From: Phyto melanocephala
Taxonomy: Eukaryota > Arthropoda > Insecta > Diptera > Rhinophoridae
Length of the DNA stretch: 64,000 nucleotides
Direction of reading: 5' to 3'
NCBI GenBank assembly: GCA_941918925.1
Contig: OW799233.1
Span: 124,334,833 to 124,398,832 of the forward strand
The notes beneath the pieces were generated by a model that worked only from the letters and a program-made list of their open reading frames with translations, was not told the origin of the DNA and searched no databases. The position numbers and the translations under genes are program-made. Below are positions 47,266-59,033 of this stretch, one piece after another. Each line of letters starts with the position of its first letter. Within the stretch, counting starts at the first letter, position 1.

Positions 47266-48269
47266 AATTGTGTGGAATAATTTTCCACATAGCAGAGGCT
47301 TATTTATAAAAATATTTTCTGTAAATTTATTTTACAATTTATTAAAAAAATGTCTACAAACATACATACGTTGGCAAACTCTGTTTTAAAAATGTTGCAG
47401 TTGCTTCTGTTTTGCGCTTCATGCTAAAGTGACTTGTGTTAAAATGCATGTTTGCATTTCACTTCAATTGACGTCGTTAATTTTTTATCTTTTATTTCTG
47501 TATGTCTTTATTATTATTATTTTGTTTTGTTGCTTTTGACCTATTTCTTAGTGACTACCAAACCATTAAAAATGTACACATCATAATTTGGAGTAATTTT
47601 TCAATAAAACTGCAATTTTATGTTTGAGTTAATATCATAAATTTGAAACATTTAAATAAATGTTGTCATTAACGTTCGTTTTGTTTCTTTTCCTTTTTAA
47701 TTTTATATAAAACGTTTGTATGAAAGATGTATTGGTTTAAATGTTGGTGGAATAATTTAATTTGTTGCTTAAATTCGTTGTTTATAATTAAGTGATCCCC
47801 AGCACCCAGTGAGCATTATTAGGTTTCTAGATTATGGAAAGTGAAAGAAAATATATTTTTTTTTTTAACTCGCAATATATTTAACATTTGTTTCTGTACT
47901 TTTTGTACTGTAACACACCAGCGTCTTTGGGGAGAATAGAACCCGCAAACTAACATTACTCTACTAACTGCACCACCGAAGGATATTTTAATTTAATACG
48001 AATTAATACTGGTTCACAACTAACAACATCTGTGGTAAAACGAAATTCGCACAGTAGATATTTTCAGCAAAAAAACGATTGCAAATTCCTTACTATTTAT
48101 CAGCGTTGCCAAGTCGGCAATTTTAGCACTGTTTTTTGTGCTTTTTAAAAATTTTGACGCAGATATTTCTTGATATGATGGTGTATGGTTTATGAGACAT
48201 AATGCACCGAAATAATGATGGGAACTTATTAAATTTTTAAATGGAAATTTATAATTTTATGAAATAACT
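47266..48269. other. AT-rich stretch, nothing recognised
   Basis: No coding motif or paired repeat end was seen. Confidence 0.4.
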
Positions 48270-49143
48270 ATATTATCCGTCTACCAGACCACAACACTGT
48301 TTTTCAGGCTGAGGTTATGGATATTACAAAAGGTATTAAATGGATAAAGGATACTGATAACGAGGCCCTGATACGTATCTTTACGGACAGTGAGTCAGTA
48401 ATCAGGGCACTAATGAACAAAAAGGTTGAATCTTCAAACGTCCTGCAAAGCAAAAGCGAAATAAACTCGCACGCGAATTGTAAACGTCTATAGATAATAC
48501 GGATACCAGGCCATAAAGGCTTAATTGAAAACGAGAAGGCCGAAAAATTATCCTAAATGGGAACAGTTTTAAGTGCTGTAGCTTTGGAAAATGCTTAACC
48601 CTTTCAAAGATTCAAATATAAACTTTAAGTTTGTGCGATGGAGGAACATGTAAGAAAATGACAAAACACTGAGGTTGGGAAAGTGACGATCATACTATGG
48701 GGTAACCCAATTCTTGAGAAATCGCCGAAAATTCTGAAACCTAGGAGACTAACTAGTGAAATAAGAAGTGACTAAGAAGTTGAGAATTCTTCTAGCTCGC
48801 ATGAGATTGTCGCAGCACATGTAGAGTATGCAAGAAAGAGGACAAGACCTTAGAACACTAACTTTGTCATTGTTCTGCATTTGGGCGTATAAGACGCGAA
48901 AATTTAGACATGGATTTTATTCCGAACTTGGAATACCTAAGGAACTTGCAATGGAGATCCATAAGAAATTACATTGAGGGAACTGAGTTCCTCAACTAAA
49001 AGATTTTATGGAGAAAATAGGATAATAATTTTTATTATGCGCTCTATCGTTTCCACATAACGCGCTCAAGATGCCAATTGGGCATACGTGTATAACTGTC
49101 ATGGGTTTGGGCATTTAGTGCCCCTCTTTTTCAACCTAACCTA
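48270..49143 (+). pseudogene. RNase H end of a LOA/I-type LINE, decayed
   Basis: Reads as the C-terminal part of a non-LTR retrotransposon polyprotein, homologous to the better copy at 56925-57785. Visible are RLPDHNTVFQAEVMDITKGI (RNase H glutamate in QAE), IRIFTDSESVIRAL (second Asp), an ENEKAEKLS-like block where the last acid should be, and faint C-terminal cysteines. Many stops and indels break it. It ends with CTTTTTCAACCTAACCTAA, the same CCTAA-type 3' tail as the other copy, instead of poly(A). The RT is missing through 5' truncation. Clade assignment (RNase H-bearing LINE such as I, R1 or LOA) is by motif recall. Confidence 0.8.
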
Positions 49144-50028
49144 ATCAAAAGTAAACAACTTGAAAGTCAGTGATTTTTCTTAAATAACGCGCTTTTTTCT
49201 GGGTTTAGGTGCTTTTGAAATTTAGAAACTAACAACACTGATATTAATGTATGTACTAAAATAACAATACTCGTATTCGTATTATAATTTCAACATGACA
49301 AGCACGCATTGGTTTTATTCATGGCAAATAACAAAAGAAAAAAATAAAAAATTACCCATTCAACACAACTTGTCAATTTTCATTCATTAATAATCTCAAC
49401 ATGTGTGTGTGTTTTTAGACATACTGCAAAATAATATTAATGTAGCAAAACACGCGTTTAAAAAAAATTAAATAAATCAGCAAAATTGTTAAACATTTAC
49501 TTATATTTGTATGTAAGTACATGTCAAAGAGTAATTTTGCGTATCAATCTGCGAATTATATTATATAGAGGAAACCTTAAAGAATATCAAACTTTCATTC
49601 ATGCTCATGTAAGCAGACTGACAACACTTCATTTCCACATTCAGCAGCTAAAGCAAAATTGTTTTTCGGTGAAATAACAATACAACTTGTCGTCAGCATG
49701 TAAAGAAGGAATTTAACAAAATACACACAAGACAACTTTGAACACAATTTTCGCATAAAAGCGTGTGTGTGTGATTTTTAAATATTTTTTTCAATCTTTA
49801 CTGCAAACACACATTCACATACACAAAATAAAAAAATAAAAAAAATTGAGTTATGTTACTTTGCTTGAATAACTGACTGACTGACAAAAAGACTTAATAA
49901 GTATGACTCGTTGTTGGACTACTGCCTTAAAGCCATAATTTTATATGTAACATAACGTTATAATGAGCATAGAATGTTGGTTTGTATCAATGAATGTATC
50001 CGTTCGATTTAATCGTAGACACATGTTA
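49144..50028. other. AT-rich stretch, nothing recognised
   Basis: No coding motif or paired repeat end. It ends at TTA (50026-50028), the left target duplication of the next element. Confidence 0.4.
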
Positions 50029-52169
50029 AGCTGGAGTTACATACCATGCGTTCTATCCGTTGTTCCGTTTTATGCATCAGTCAAAAAGTAGAATCAGTGT
50101 AATTGTATGTGACAAGTTACACGGCAAAACGCATAGAATGCATAAACGTATCAACGCAGCAAAGTAGGTTTACTTTCTACTTTTGTATCCGTCGCATAAA
50201 AGGTGAATAAATGTCAGCTGTTGTTGATAGCCATGGATGACAAATAATATTTTTTTGTCGATGTTATCGATAAATCTGATTGTGTGGTGGATTTATTTTT
50301 TTAATTTTTTTGTATTAAAAAATGTTTTTAATAAAAGAAAAAGCATTCGAAATAAAGTTTACAATTACTTTTAAGAAAAACATTCATAAAAACTAATTTT
50401 AAACACAATTTTTTCATTACCAAAATTTTTATTCCACTTATCGATAATTATTATGTGCTGAGTGTCATCTCTGTTTATTATTAAAAGAAAACAAGTGCAA
50501 TGGAGGAGATGCTTATTGATGCTTGTGTTATTTTTGAACTTTTTGTAGCACAAAATATCATGTACATAAACTAAATGAATTCCATAAATGCCCTTAAATT
50601 GTCAATTTTACTTTCCATTTTGGCAAAATTGTTTTTAGTTAATATAAACACAACATAGGGTTGCCATATTTGAAAAGTGAAAAAAAGTACATTGAGGGGG
50701 AAAAACAGTAATTTAAAAAAAAAAGATAAACAGTACATTTTGATTTTGATAACATAACTTTTACTTCAATACACCACATTTTTATTTAAAAATAGTTAAG
50801 AAGAAACATAAAAACATGTAAACACGTGGTCAAAAACACAAATTTAACGTCGTTTTTCAATTTTAATATTGATACTAGTTTGAATAAACGAAATACCAAT
50901 GCTTTAACATTTTCGACTATATTTCAGAATTATGCACTATATTTTCAAACTTTATTTTGAAAATGATCTAATGTATTTCAAAAGTTATTAATTATATTTA
51001 AAAAATAGTTAATAGAATTTCGAAATTGGTAATTGAATATCAAAAACTACGAGTTGAATTTTGAAATTATCTATAATATGCAAATTCAATTAATTTGTTT
51101 CTTAAAATTACAATAATATTCCATTAATACTTTTGGAATACTATTTATAACGTAAAAAATATCACTTGTAATTGACAAATTATCAATTCTTAAGTATTAC
51201 AACTTGCCGTTAGCTAAAGGCAGAATTTTGTTTGGCAGATAAATGGCTTTGCATTATAAACCCTTAATTTATTATTTTTTATTCATTAAATATTATTAAA
51301 TTTAATAATAATAACAATAAAAAATGGAAGATGTAATAATGCAAAGCTATTTATCGAACAGACAAAATCCTACCTTTAACTAAAGACAAGCTGTAATAAT
51401 GGCACTTAATCTATCACGCATAGAAATTGTTGTTGAACTTAAAATCAATATTTAACAATATTTAAGAAAATAATATTTAGGCTCAACAAAAAGAAAACAT
51501 TTCTTGTTAAAGTCGACTATAATATTACTTTTAATAATTTTTTTGAAGTTTATTTTAAAGAAAATAACAATTTTTATGAACAATGAAGTAAAGTCTACTT
51601 TAAAATTGATAATTTGTCATTTAAAATTGATATTTTTTAAATTATATATAGTAATCCAAAAGTACTAATTAAATATTGTTAAAAAAATTCTAAAAAAAGT
51701 CAATTGAATTTTTAAAATGAATACATTTGATAATTTTTAAAATTCAATAAATAATTATACAACACAAATAGAGGTGGTATAGTTATATAAAAGAAAATAA
51801 TTTATGCTTACAAAAAAAGTTAATTCAAAAATAAATTATAAATATTTATCCCTTTTTTGTACACATTTAACAATACAATTTTTTCCTATTTCATTCTTCA
51901 AAAAATTACAAAATTCAATACATGTGTATCCAAAAACAGTACAAATATAAAAAACAGTACTTTTTTGTGAATATAACAGTACACATTACAAAAAACAGTA
52001 CATGTACTGCTTAAAACAGTACGAATGGCAATCCTAACACAACAGCTGATTAAAACATAAGAGTTGATGCATAAAACGCATTGTGTGTAACTTGAGTTTA
52101 GAAACGTATAAAAAGGTGAAAAAGTATCAAACGCAACAACGCATGAACGGATGGTATGTAACTCCACCT
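50029..52169. mobile_element. Harbinger-like MITE, split by a hAT element
   Basis: Ends AGCTGGAGTTACATACCATG and AGGTGGAGTTACATACCATC (reverse complement), flanked by TTA (50026-50028, 52170-52172). A 3-bp TTA duplication is typical of PIF/Harbinger; that class call is inference. Removing the nested 50655-52035 element and one of its TSDs leaves about 750 bp, with CGCATAGAATGCATAAACG-like subterminal repeats and no transposase. Confidence 0.7.
50655..52035. mobile_element. Palindromic hAT-type element with AACACAAC TSD
   Basis: Outer edges AGGGTTGCCATATTTG and AGGATTGCCATTCGTAC (reverse complement) are flanked by the exact 8-base repeat AACACAAC (50647-50654, 52036-52043). AACAGTAC recurs near both ends. 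The centre folds: about 51205-51260 (GCCGTTAGCTAAAGGCAG ... GGCTTTGCATTAT) is inverted at 51335-51395. AT-rich and without a transposase. Confidence 0.75.
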
Positions 52170-52172
52170 TTA

Positions 52173-53157
52173 GACATGCTGTTGTTATTGTAGCTTTTCA
52201 TAATATTGGTGATTTTTCATTCAAGATTTCTTAACAATACAACAACAACCAATCATAATTTTTTTTAGCCAAAAATTGTAAACCCCAAAAAACTGCACAA
52301 CATTTGCTGTTTTTCATATGTTAGCAAATTGCAAAAAATTATTGTAAACATTATCGAACCCAAAACAATTTTTATTATAAATTATAACTTTATGTTCAAA
52401 TATTAATCAATTACACTCGAGAAAAAAATGAATAGTTTTTTTCTTAAAGAAATTATAATTATTTGTACTTATTTTGTGTTTTATTTTAAAAGAAAGTGTG
52501 TCTCTTAGAAAGCAGTTTTTGTTTACAGTTTACCGATTTGATTAAAAATAAAAATAGGGATTAGGATAGAAACTTTGCTGCAGATGTTCACAATCTTAAT
52601 CTTATTAAAATTGGTTCAGTATTTAGGCAGTATAAGCGCTTGCAGTTGCTACGAAAAAATGCGCAAAACATACGTGTGTTACAAATCATAAAATAAAAAG
52701 ACATGTTTAAACAAGACTGTTGATACAAATTACTTTTGAAAAGAGTATTTTTTTGTGTTTAAAAAACTATACAAAGAAAGTAAGTCACATTTACAACGTG
52801 ATTACGGTCGAATTCCAGTCAAGTATATTAATTTGACCTCACTAGGGCTGATATAAAAAAAAGGTTAAGTCCATGGCCTTAAAAACAGTTGTTGGTTGAT
52901 GTTTTTTTATCGAGAAGTCAATTGACGTTAAAATTTACTGCTAGTGCACATTAGGTCAAATGACTACTACAAATTAATTACGACTACATTATAAGAGTAA
53001 TCGAAACAGTTATTATATGAATTATATAATTATGGATGGTTCCAATAAAAAAATGGAATTTAACCCATAAGTGACCAAAAATTAACCCTCTAGCACCCAT
53101 TAATTTAAACACAGTGTGTAGAATTTATTAATTTGTTTTTTAATACTAAAATATTTA
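52173..53157. other. AT-rich stretch, nothing recognised
   Basis: Nothing supported. The phrase TTAACCCTCTAGCACCCATTAA at 53083 superficially resembles a piggyBac end but has no partner. Confidence 0.4.
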
Positions 53158-54126
53158 TTAATTGTTTATATCCAATTCACTTTGTAAAATTAATTCAAAG
53201 GAGGCTTCTTCACTTTCATTATTTTCGTCGACTTGTTCGTTATGGTGAAGTTCTTCTGTTGGTTCGCAGCAACATAATAGTTCAATTACTTCAGGTGGTA
53301 ACGTGGAACGTGTTCTTTTTTGAATGCGTCTGTTTAAAAATGTTGTAGAAATTAATGGATCTGAAGTATCCATGGCCCTATTAAATACATCTAGTAGGTT
53401 ATTGGTGCGGGTGTTTCTACGCGCGTGATGTAGGCGATCGGCTTTGTATATTTTATGACGAGATTCAGCAGCACCTTCCCAAAAAAATCCAATTGGAAGT
53501 GGAGCATTTTCTATTATTTGCTTTGAGTAAATTAACATTTTGTGAACCGTAGAAGTCATTGGCAACCAGGGATATCGCTCCCGAAAAAGTTTTGCTGTTT
53601 CAAAACAATATAATTCAAATTTTTTTAAATTTATTTCGAACTGACAGGATAAACAGCCTTTAGTATTGCAGCCAAATCGGTTTCGCCTTGTTTACGTGCT
53701 GATGTTGCTGCTGCACGAACGAGAAGACTTGTATAAGCTTTCGCATTTGAAAGCTCTGCAGCTTCTTTTCTTTTTCCAAATTCAGATTTTTCGCTAAATG
53801 GTACACGAGGACGTCCAACAGCGCCACTTGTTGCCTTTTCTAAAATGCCATCTACCACAATATTTAATTCAGCATTTAGCCATGCCTGGTTTTGGTTTTT
53901 AAATACATTTGTCTTTCTATGACACTTTTTCCACTTTTGTTCTAATTTCACGCAAAACAAATTAATTTTTTTGGTAATTTGTTTCACCATTTCATCAGAA
54001 ATTGACGAGGTTTCAAGTTTGTCATATACGTGTTTCAAAACGGCATCAACTTTTTGTTTTTTTGTACTTTCCTTTCGCCATACTTCAAAAAGATCAATCT
54101 TTTTTGTACAGAGGTTACCTTACAAA
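53158..54126 (-). pseudogene. Frameshifted gene of an uncharacterised TE-associated family
   Basis: Two adjoining minus-strand frames belong to one protein. The 5' part (from about 54126; stop at 53631) reads LFEVWRKESTKKQKVDAVLK, WLNAELNIVVDGILEKATSG, AVGRPRVPFSEKSEFGKRK and ARKQGETDLAAILKAVYP. The second frame continues at once with FEINLKKFELYCFETAKLF, NAPLPIGFFWEGAAESRHKI, KADRLHHARRNTRTNNLLDV and DTSDPLISTTF, ending in an acidic tail at 53158. A single indel near 53635-53645 explains the switch, and a further in-frame stop lies at the upstream edge. The GRPR-x-F-x-E-S-x-x-x-K-R and LPIG-EEAxExRxK blocks recur in insect and cnidarian proteins of unknown function that I believe are element-encoded. 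I found no flanking TIRs. A host-gene relic cannot be excluded. Confidence 0.55.
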
Positions 54127-54189
54127 GAGGCATTACTCGCAAAACGCAAAAAATCACAAGTTTTGATAAATACCAAATAACTCACTAGA

Positions 54190-54895
54190 TAATATTCTAA
54201 TTATTTTGTGCAACTTGAGAGTGGAGAAATGGTGTATATTTTTTTAAAAGCTTTCAGAAAATAAAAATTTTATAAAAATTTAACTATTTATAGATGTTTA
54301 CGCTAATGAGTTATTTATTAAGTATAGCGACATATATATAAAACATTTAAAATTAAAAATATATCTCATTACTTGGCTCTTTCTTTTCCATTTTACTCTA
54401 ATAAATTATCACAAACACAGTCCGAGATACACGCACTTAAAGTTGACCACGCACTACTTAGCTTAGGAACAGAATTATAGAAAAAATTGAATCAGTTGAA
54501 TCAGTTGACTTCGACACGCTGCTGTATAACGGTTATTAATATTTAGTCAAAACAAAAATCACTTTTTTTATTCTGAAGTCTTTAGAATTAATAAACAACA
54601 ACAACAATAGTAAAACTGCAAGTTGATTTTTGGACTTTCGCACAGAAAAATGTATCGTTTGACCTAAAGTGTAGTGATATAGTTATAGTTAACTTTTTGT
54701 ATTGTGTTAATGATCTAATTATAATTTTTATTTGTTTCTGGCATGAGCAGGGTGGATTGGATTCGCCTTGGGCATGAGTTTACTTAAATTATTTTTGATT
54801 TAAATTATTTAAGAAGTTAATTTTTTCTGTGACAACTGAAAAACAAATTAAAAATTTAATTTGAAAAAACAGTTAGCATACATAAATATAATCGT
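54190..54895. other. AT-rich stretch, nothing recognised
   Basis: No coding motif or repeat pair was seen. Confidence 0.4.
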
Positions 54896-55225
54896 CTGTA
54901 TTCTGCATTCCGAGTAAAATTAAATCACTAGAAATAGTGAACACTATTCACGGTAACTGTTTGGCCGACCTTATTTTCGAAGAAGTACGGCACGATGTCG
55001 CGGCACCAATCAGTCATTATTTGTGGATACATTGGCTTTTTAAAAATTACTCATGGATTCTTATTTGCCCAAATGCGGTAATTCTGCTTGTTAATGAATC
55101 CACTGACATGGTTATGCTGACCAAAAAAAATCGTGAAGTGCCCGAAATGCATTTTAATTTCAAAGCCCGTTTTCGTCAAAAGCTTCAACAATTCTAAAGC
55201 GCTGCTCAATTGTGTACCCCTCCAT
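54896..55225 (-). pseudogene. Mariner transposase relic, internally deleted
   Basis: On the minus strand an ATG at about 55223 starts MEGYTIEQRFRIVEAFDENG, the usual mariner N-terminus. The helix-turn-helix linker and first aspartate are deleted, so the next block is already GFINKQNYRIWANKNP (VNKQNCRIW-type), followed after a frameshift by VPYFFENKVGQTVTVNSVHY, just upstream of the usual second aspartate, where it stops. Roughly a quarter of a normal ~345-residue transposase is left. A half hairpin repeat (CTGTATTCTGCATTCCGAG, 54896) abuts the low-coordinate end. A 122-codon frame at 55051-55419 spans part of it but reads into unrelated DNA. Confidence 0.75.
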
Positions 55226-56845
55226 GGTTGAAATTGTAAAACAAAGAGATGACAAATTAAATTCGGCAAAAAACTTGACGTTAAGGCATGACTCACAATT
55301 AGCATCGTGCACTGATTATCATAATTTATTTTATTTTGTAAAACTGCTTGTATAACTATTATTTTTGATAATATTGCGTTACATTTTTGTGTCGAGATGA
55401 ACGAGTTATTGCAAGTCATAAGCGAGTTTTTTCTGGGAGGAAATACTACCGCGAAAAACCCGACAATAATTTAAAAGATGATATGTATGAGGGAGAGAAC
55501 CTTATGATTTACATTTAGAGTGCAGTAGACATTTAACACCACCACAGTAATTAATGATAAATACGAAATTTTTAAAAAAACTATAGAAATTATGGTAAGT
55601 GTTTAAGTCTTCTAGATTTTGTTCAGGTCTAAATGCCGTTCTAATATTTTTATTTTTTGAATACAAACCCATAATACCCATTTTGCTTATGGCTGTAAAG
55701 ATACACGTACATAGTATATGTATAAATAAACGGTAAAAAACCACACATTTTCTTCAAAATTTAAAATGATGCCGAGATGTTGTTTTCAAACTGATCTAAG
55801 ATACACCATATGTTTTTAAGATGTTGCTAATGGTGGTGGAGGTGATGTTGTTGTCATACAGTTGCAGGAGTCAATTTAAAATGCATTTTTCATGTTAAAT
55901 GATATGATTGTTGTTCGTAAAAAAGTATTGAGTTTACAATGAATTGCTTAAGAAAAACGTTGCTTTCAAAGTAAAAGAGGCTGTCAAAATGTCTAAAGCG
56001 TTTTATGGAAAAGTTATGAAAAATGATAAATATATTCAGAGATAAACATAACAATATCGACTTAAATTGGAATTGGTTTTAGCAATAAAATAAAAGATTG
56101 CAAATATTTCGCAAATAAAGTTTTTATTAATTTCAAATCCAAACACCTACACAGAAACACATAATTGTTAACTAAAAATACAAAAAAAAAACTGAAAAAC
56201 TGAAAAACACATAATAAATGCCAGTCTAAAATTAATTGTTTAGCAATACATAGTACAATGACCACAACAAAAACAAAAAACACAATTGAAAAAAATTTTT
56301 AAATTCTACTAAAAAAATATTTTGTTGAATCAACAAGTGGTTTCTTTTTTTTTCATTTAGTTGGGGGCTCTTGCAAAACATTTTTATGTTATTTCATGTT
56401 GTAAAGCAGACATAAAAAACCCCTAAGCGTCAAAACAATAAATAATAAAATACTTATGGGTCTTTCCAAAATGTGATACAACAATGTTTAATTGCCTGAA
56501 TATGTACATTTTTTAAACAGAAAATAAAAACAAATTCTGATTCTAAAAATCATTGTAAATGTTAAAATTGAGGTTAGCTATGTTAAAGTCAAATACTAAA
56601 AAAGAGTTCTTCTACAGCTACACAAAACCAATAATTATATTGATGGAAATAACATTCCAGTAGCGTACACTTATAAAGGAAAAGGTGATAGCTCAGCTGA
56701 TTATTTTTTTTTTTTGTGTCCAAACATATCTTAAACTCCATATATTAAATAAAAATTTCAGTTCAAAGTGTTGTCTAACTCCATATATAAAAAAAAGAGA
56801 CAAAAAATTCTGTCTGTCTGTCTGCGTTTTTACCTTATGTGGTTA
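55226..56845. other. AT-rich stretch, nothing recognised
   Basis: No supported gene or element end. Confidence 0.4.
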
Positions 56846-56924
56846 CTAGAGATGTCAAAACCGGTTTCGGAATATTTGGAAAACCCGGTTGTTTTTGTAA
56901 TTTTCCGATTTTTAAAACCAGATT
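56846..56924. repeat. Relic of the CCGGTT-rich hAT MITE
   Basis: TCAAAACCGGTTTCGG and AAAACCCGGTTG recall the subterminal motifs of 35440-36421. The relic breaks where LINE sequence begins; CCGGTT motifs reappear at 59400-59475 and TTCGAATAATTC near 57815, suggesting an old MITE opened by later insertions. Confidence 0.45.
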
Positions 56925-57785
56925 AAGGTTAGGTTAGGTTGAAAAGGAGGGGTATAAAAGCCCAAACCCATGTCAGGTATGCACTTATGCCCAGTTGGCA
57001 TGTTGTGCGCTCCATATGGAAAACGGAATTCCCAAACAAAAACCATAAACATAATTTCCCATAAATGACGGACTTGTCCAAGAACCCAGTCCCCTTAATG
57101 TAACGCCTTATGGATCTCCAGTTCGAGTTCCCCAGGTATTCTAAGTTCGGCATATTATCCACTGTAAAGTTTTCGCGCCTAATATGCCCAAACGCAGGAC
57201 AATGACAGAGGTAATGTACCAAAGTCTCATCCTCTTCCTCGCATGCTCTACATGTTGTCTCCTCAGATAATCTCATGCGAGCTAGATGAGTTCTCAACTC
57301 CGTATGAGCTGTAATCACACTGGTTAGTTTCCTAAGTGTAGGTCTACTTAGTCTCAGAATCTCCTTTGATTTCCCAAGATTTGGGTCACCCCATAGTGTT
57401 CTTGTCACCTTACCGACATCAGTGCTTTGCCATTTTCTGACATGTTCCTCCATCGCCCAACGTTTAAGTTCATCCTTAAATCGTTTAAGGGGTTTGACGT
57501 TCTCCAAAGTTATAGTACTCAGAAGAGCTCCCATTTTGGATAATTTGTCGGCGTTCTCGTTTCCGATCAGCCCGTAATGGCTTGGTATCCATATTATCTC
57601 TAGATGTTCACAATTTGCATATGAGTTTATCTCACGCTTGCATTGCAGAACGTTCCGGGATTCAACTTTCTCCTTTCTCAATGCCTTAATCACTGATTGG
57701 CTATCCGTAAAGATACGAATCGGGGTTTCGCTATTCGTTTCCTTTATCCATTTAATTCCTTCCGTAATCGCCATGATCTCAGCCT
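56925..57785 (-). pseudogene. RNase H and zinc-finger end of a LOA/I-type LINE
   Basis: An open frame (stop at 56929) covers the polyprotein C-terminus: FQAEIMAITEGIKWI (RNase H Glu), IRIFTDSQSVIKALR (Asp), IPSHYGLIGNENADKLSKMG (final Asp in NADK), then CRACEEEDETLVHYLCHCPA, the C-C-H-C cluster that follows RNase H in these LINEs. The first RNase H aspartate and the whole RT are missing. The frame begins at 57867, but its first ~27 residues are flanking DNA; homology with the copy at 48270 starts at FQAE, marking the 5' truncation at about 57785. The 3' end is TTTTCAACCTAACCTAACCT, no poly(A). It is the best-preserved coding remnant of its family here. Confidence 0.85.
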
Positions 57786-58389
57786 GAAAAATAGATTTAA
57801 AAATATGTTTGTTTTCGAATAATTCAAAAAACCAATTCTTATGTCTCGAATTATTCGACAATATCAAATAGTTTGGTTTGCTTAAGTTCGTATGTCCCTG
57901 TCCATATGAACAACTTTTGTATTACAATTTTCCTAACTTTCTTCAGAAACTACTTTCGTCGTCCAACAAACTTGAGAATTACGCAAGTTTTCGTACATAG
58001 TGTATATTTTATTTTTAAGTTTTAAAGTGTTTGTTTTAAAAATACCCTGCAGCTAAATTTTTAACTAGTTACTCTTTACGAGACTGTCGCAAAGGCGATA
58101 GATTCGAACTAGTCAAAATACAATAAGAAAAATAAAGATGATGAAATACCTACTGATCTGCTTTATAAGTGCCACTTAATCTAAATTGCATGACATGCTC
58201 TCTCTTTGAGAATAAAAATTTTGTCTTTTAAATATACTTGTATAACTGCGGCATGCCGAAACATTATCAAAGGTTTATTAAACGTTTATAAATTAAATTT
58301 CCATAAAAAATAAGTTTAACATATCTTCTATAATTTGTATGCATACGACAGTAAAACTATACATAACAAATTTTAATCTCACTAAGAAT
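57786..58389. other. Unannotated stretch
   Basis: Begins with a possible hAT-MITE remnant (TTCGAATAATTCAAAAAACC, GAATTATTCGACAA at 57815-57860); the rest is featureless. Confidence 0.4.
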
Positions 58390-59033
58390 TTAGAATGGGC
58401 GTATCAGGGCGTGGGTATCTGAGAGGACCAATATGGCGTGGAGGGACAGAAGATACTGCAGGGTGTCAAGGGCTTTATGGCCCAGGTTGAACTAAGCGGA
58501 CTCTACGGTACTTCTGGGCCTGGATAGGGTATGTCTGAGGGCCACTATTGGGATTTTAACAGGGCACTGTCCTGTGAGGGCTAGGATTAGTAAATGGGAT
58601 CGCGGCACTCCGGATTATTTTAGGATGTGTGAAGATGAGAAGGAGCTGGAAACTGTGGAACACATTGTCTGTCACTGCCCAAGGCTACAGAATCACAGGC
58701 TAAAGTAGTTAGGCAAACGATTCCACGATGAGTTGGGTGATGTTTCGGAGTGCGAGCTGGGGAATATTATCGGATTCATCATGGGGATCGGGTGGTTAGT
58801 GAACTTGCAATGGGGCTCGTAGACAATCTGTTTTTCTTTCTTTCTTCTATTCCATTTCCTACTAACTTATTTTTATTTTTTTTTTCATGTACTATATCTT
58901 TGGCAACTCTCTCTCTCTCTCTCTTTCTATCTTTAATATATAAAGGGTAACGCAATGGACCTTATTGGTCTCCGAGTATGGGTGTAGGAGGCAGATACTG
59001 CTTTCTGCATCCCCCTTTCCTACCTACCTAAGA
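58390..59033 (+). pseudogene. C-terminal end of a second RNase H-bearing LINE
   Basis: Distinctly GC-richer than its surroundings. It reads RVCLRATIGILTGHCPVRAR, KWDRGTPDYFRMCEDEKE and ETVEHIVCHCPRLQ, the typical end of a LINE polyprotein where RNase H is followed by a C-x-H-x-C cluster; the first cysteine (RFC in relatives) has become tyrosine or is shifted. In-frame stops (after PRLN and HRLK) break it. RT and RNase H core are absent. The 3' part has a (CT)n tract (58908-58926), then GGACCTTATTGGTCTCCG and a CCTACCTACCTA tail. It differs from the 56925 family in sequence and orientation. Confidence 0.7.

Noticed and set aside
53083..53104. piggyBac-like end (TTAACCCTCTAGCACCCATTAA)
   Set aside because: No partner terminal repeat or second TTAA-flanked end was found.
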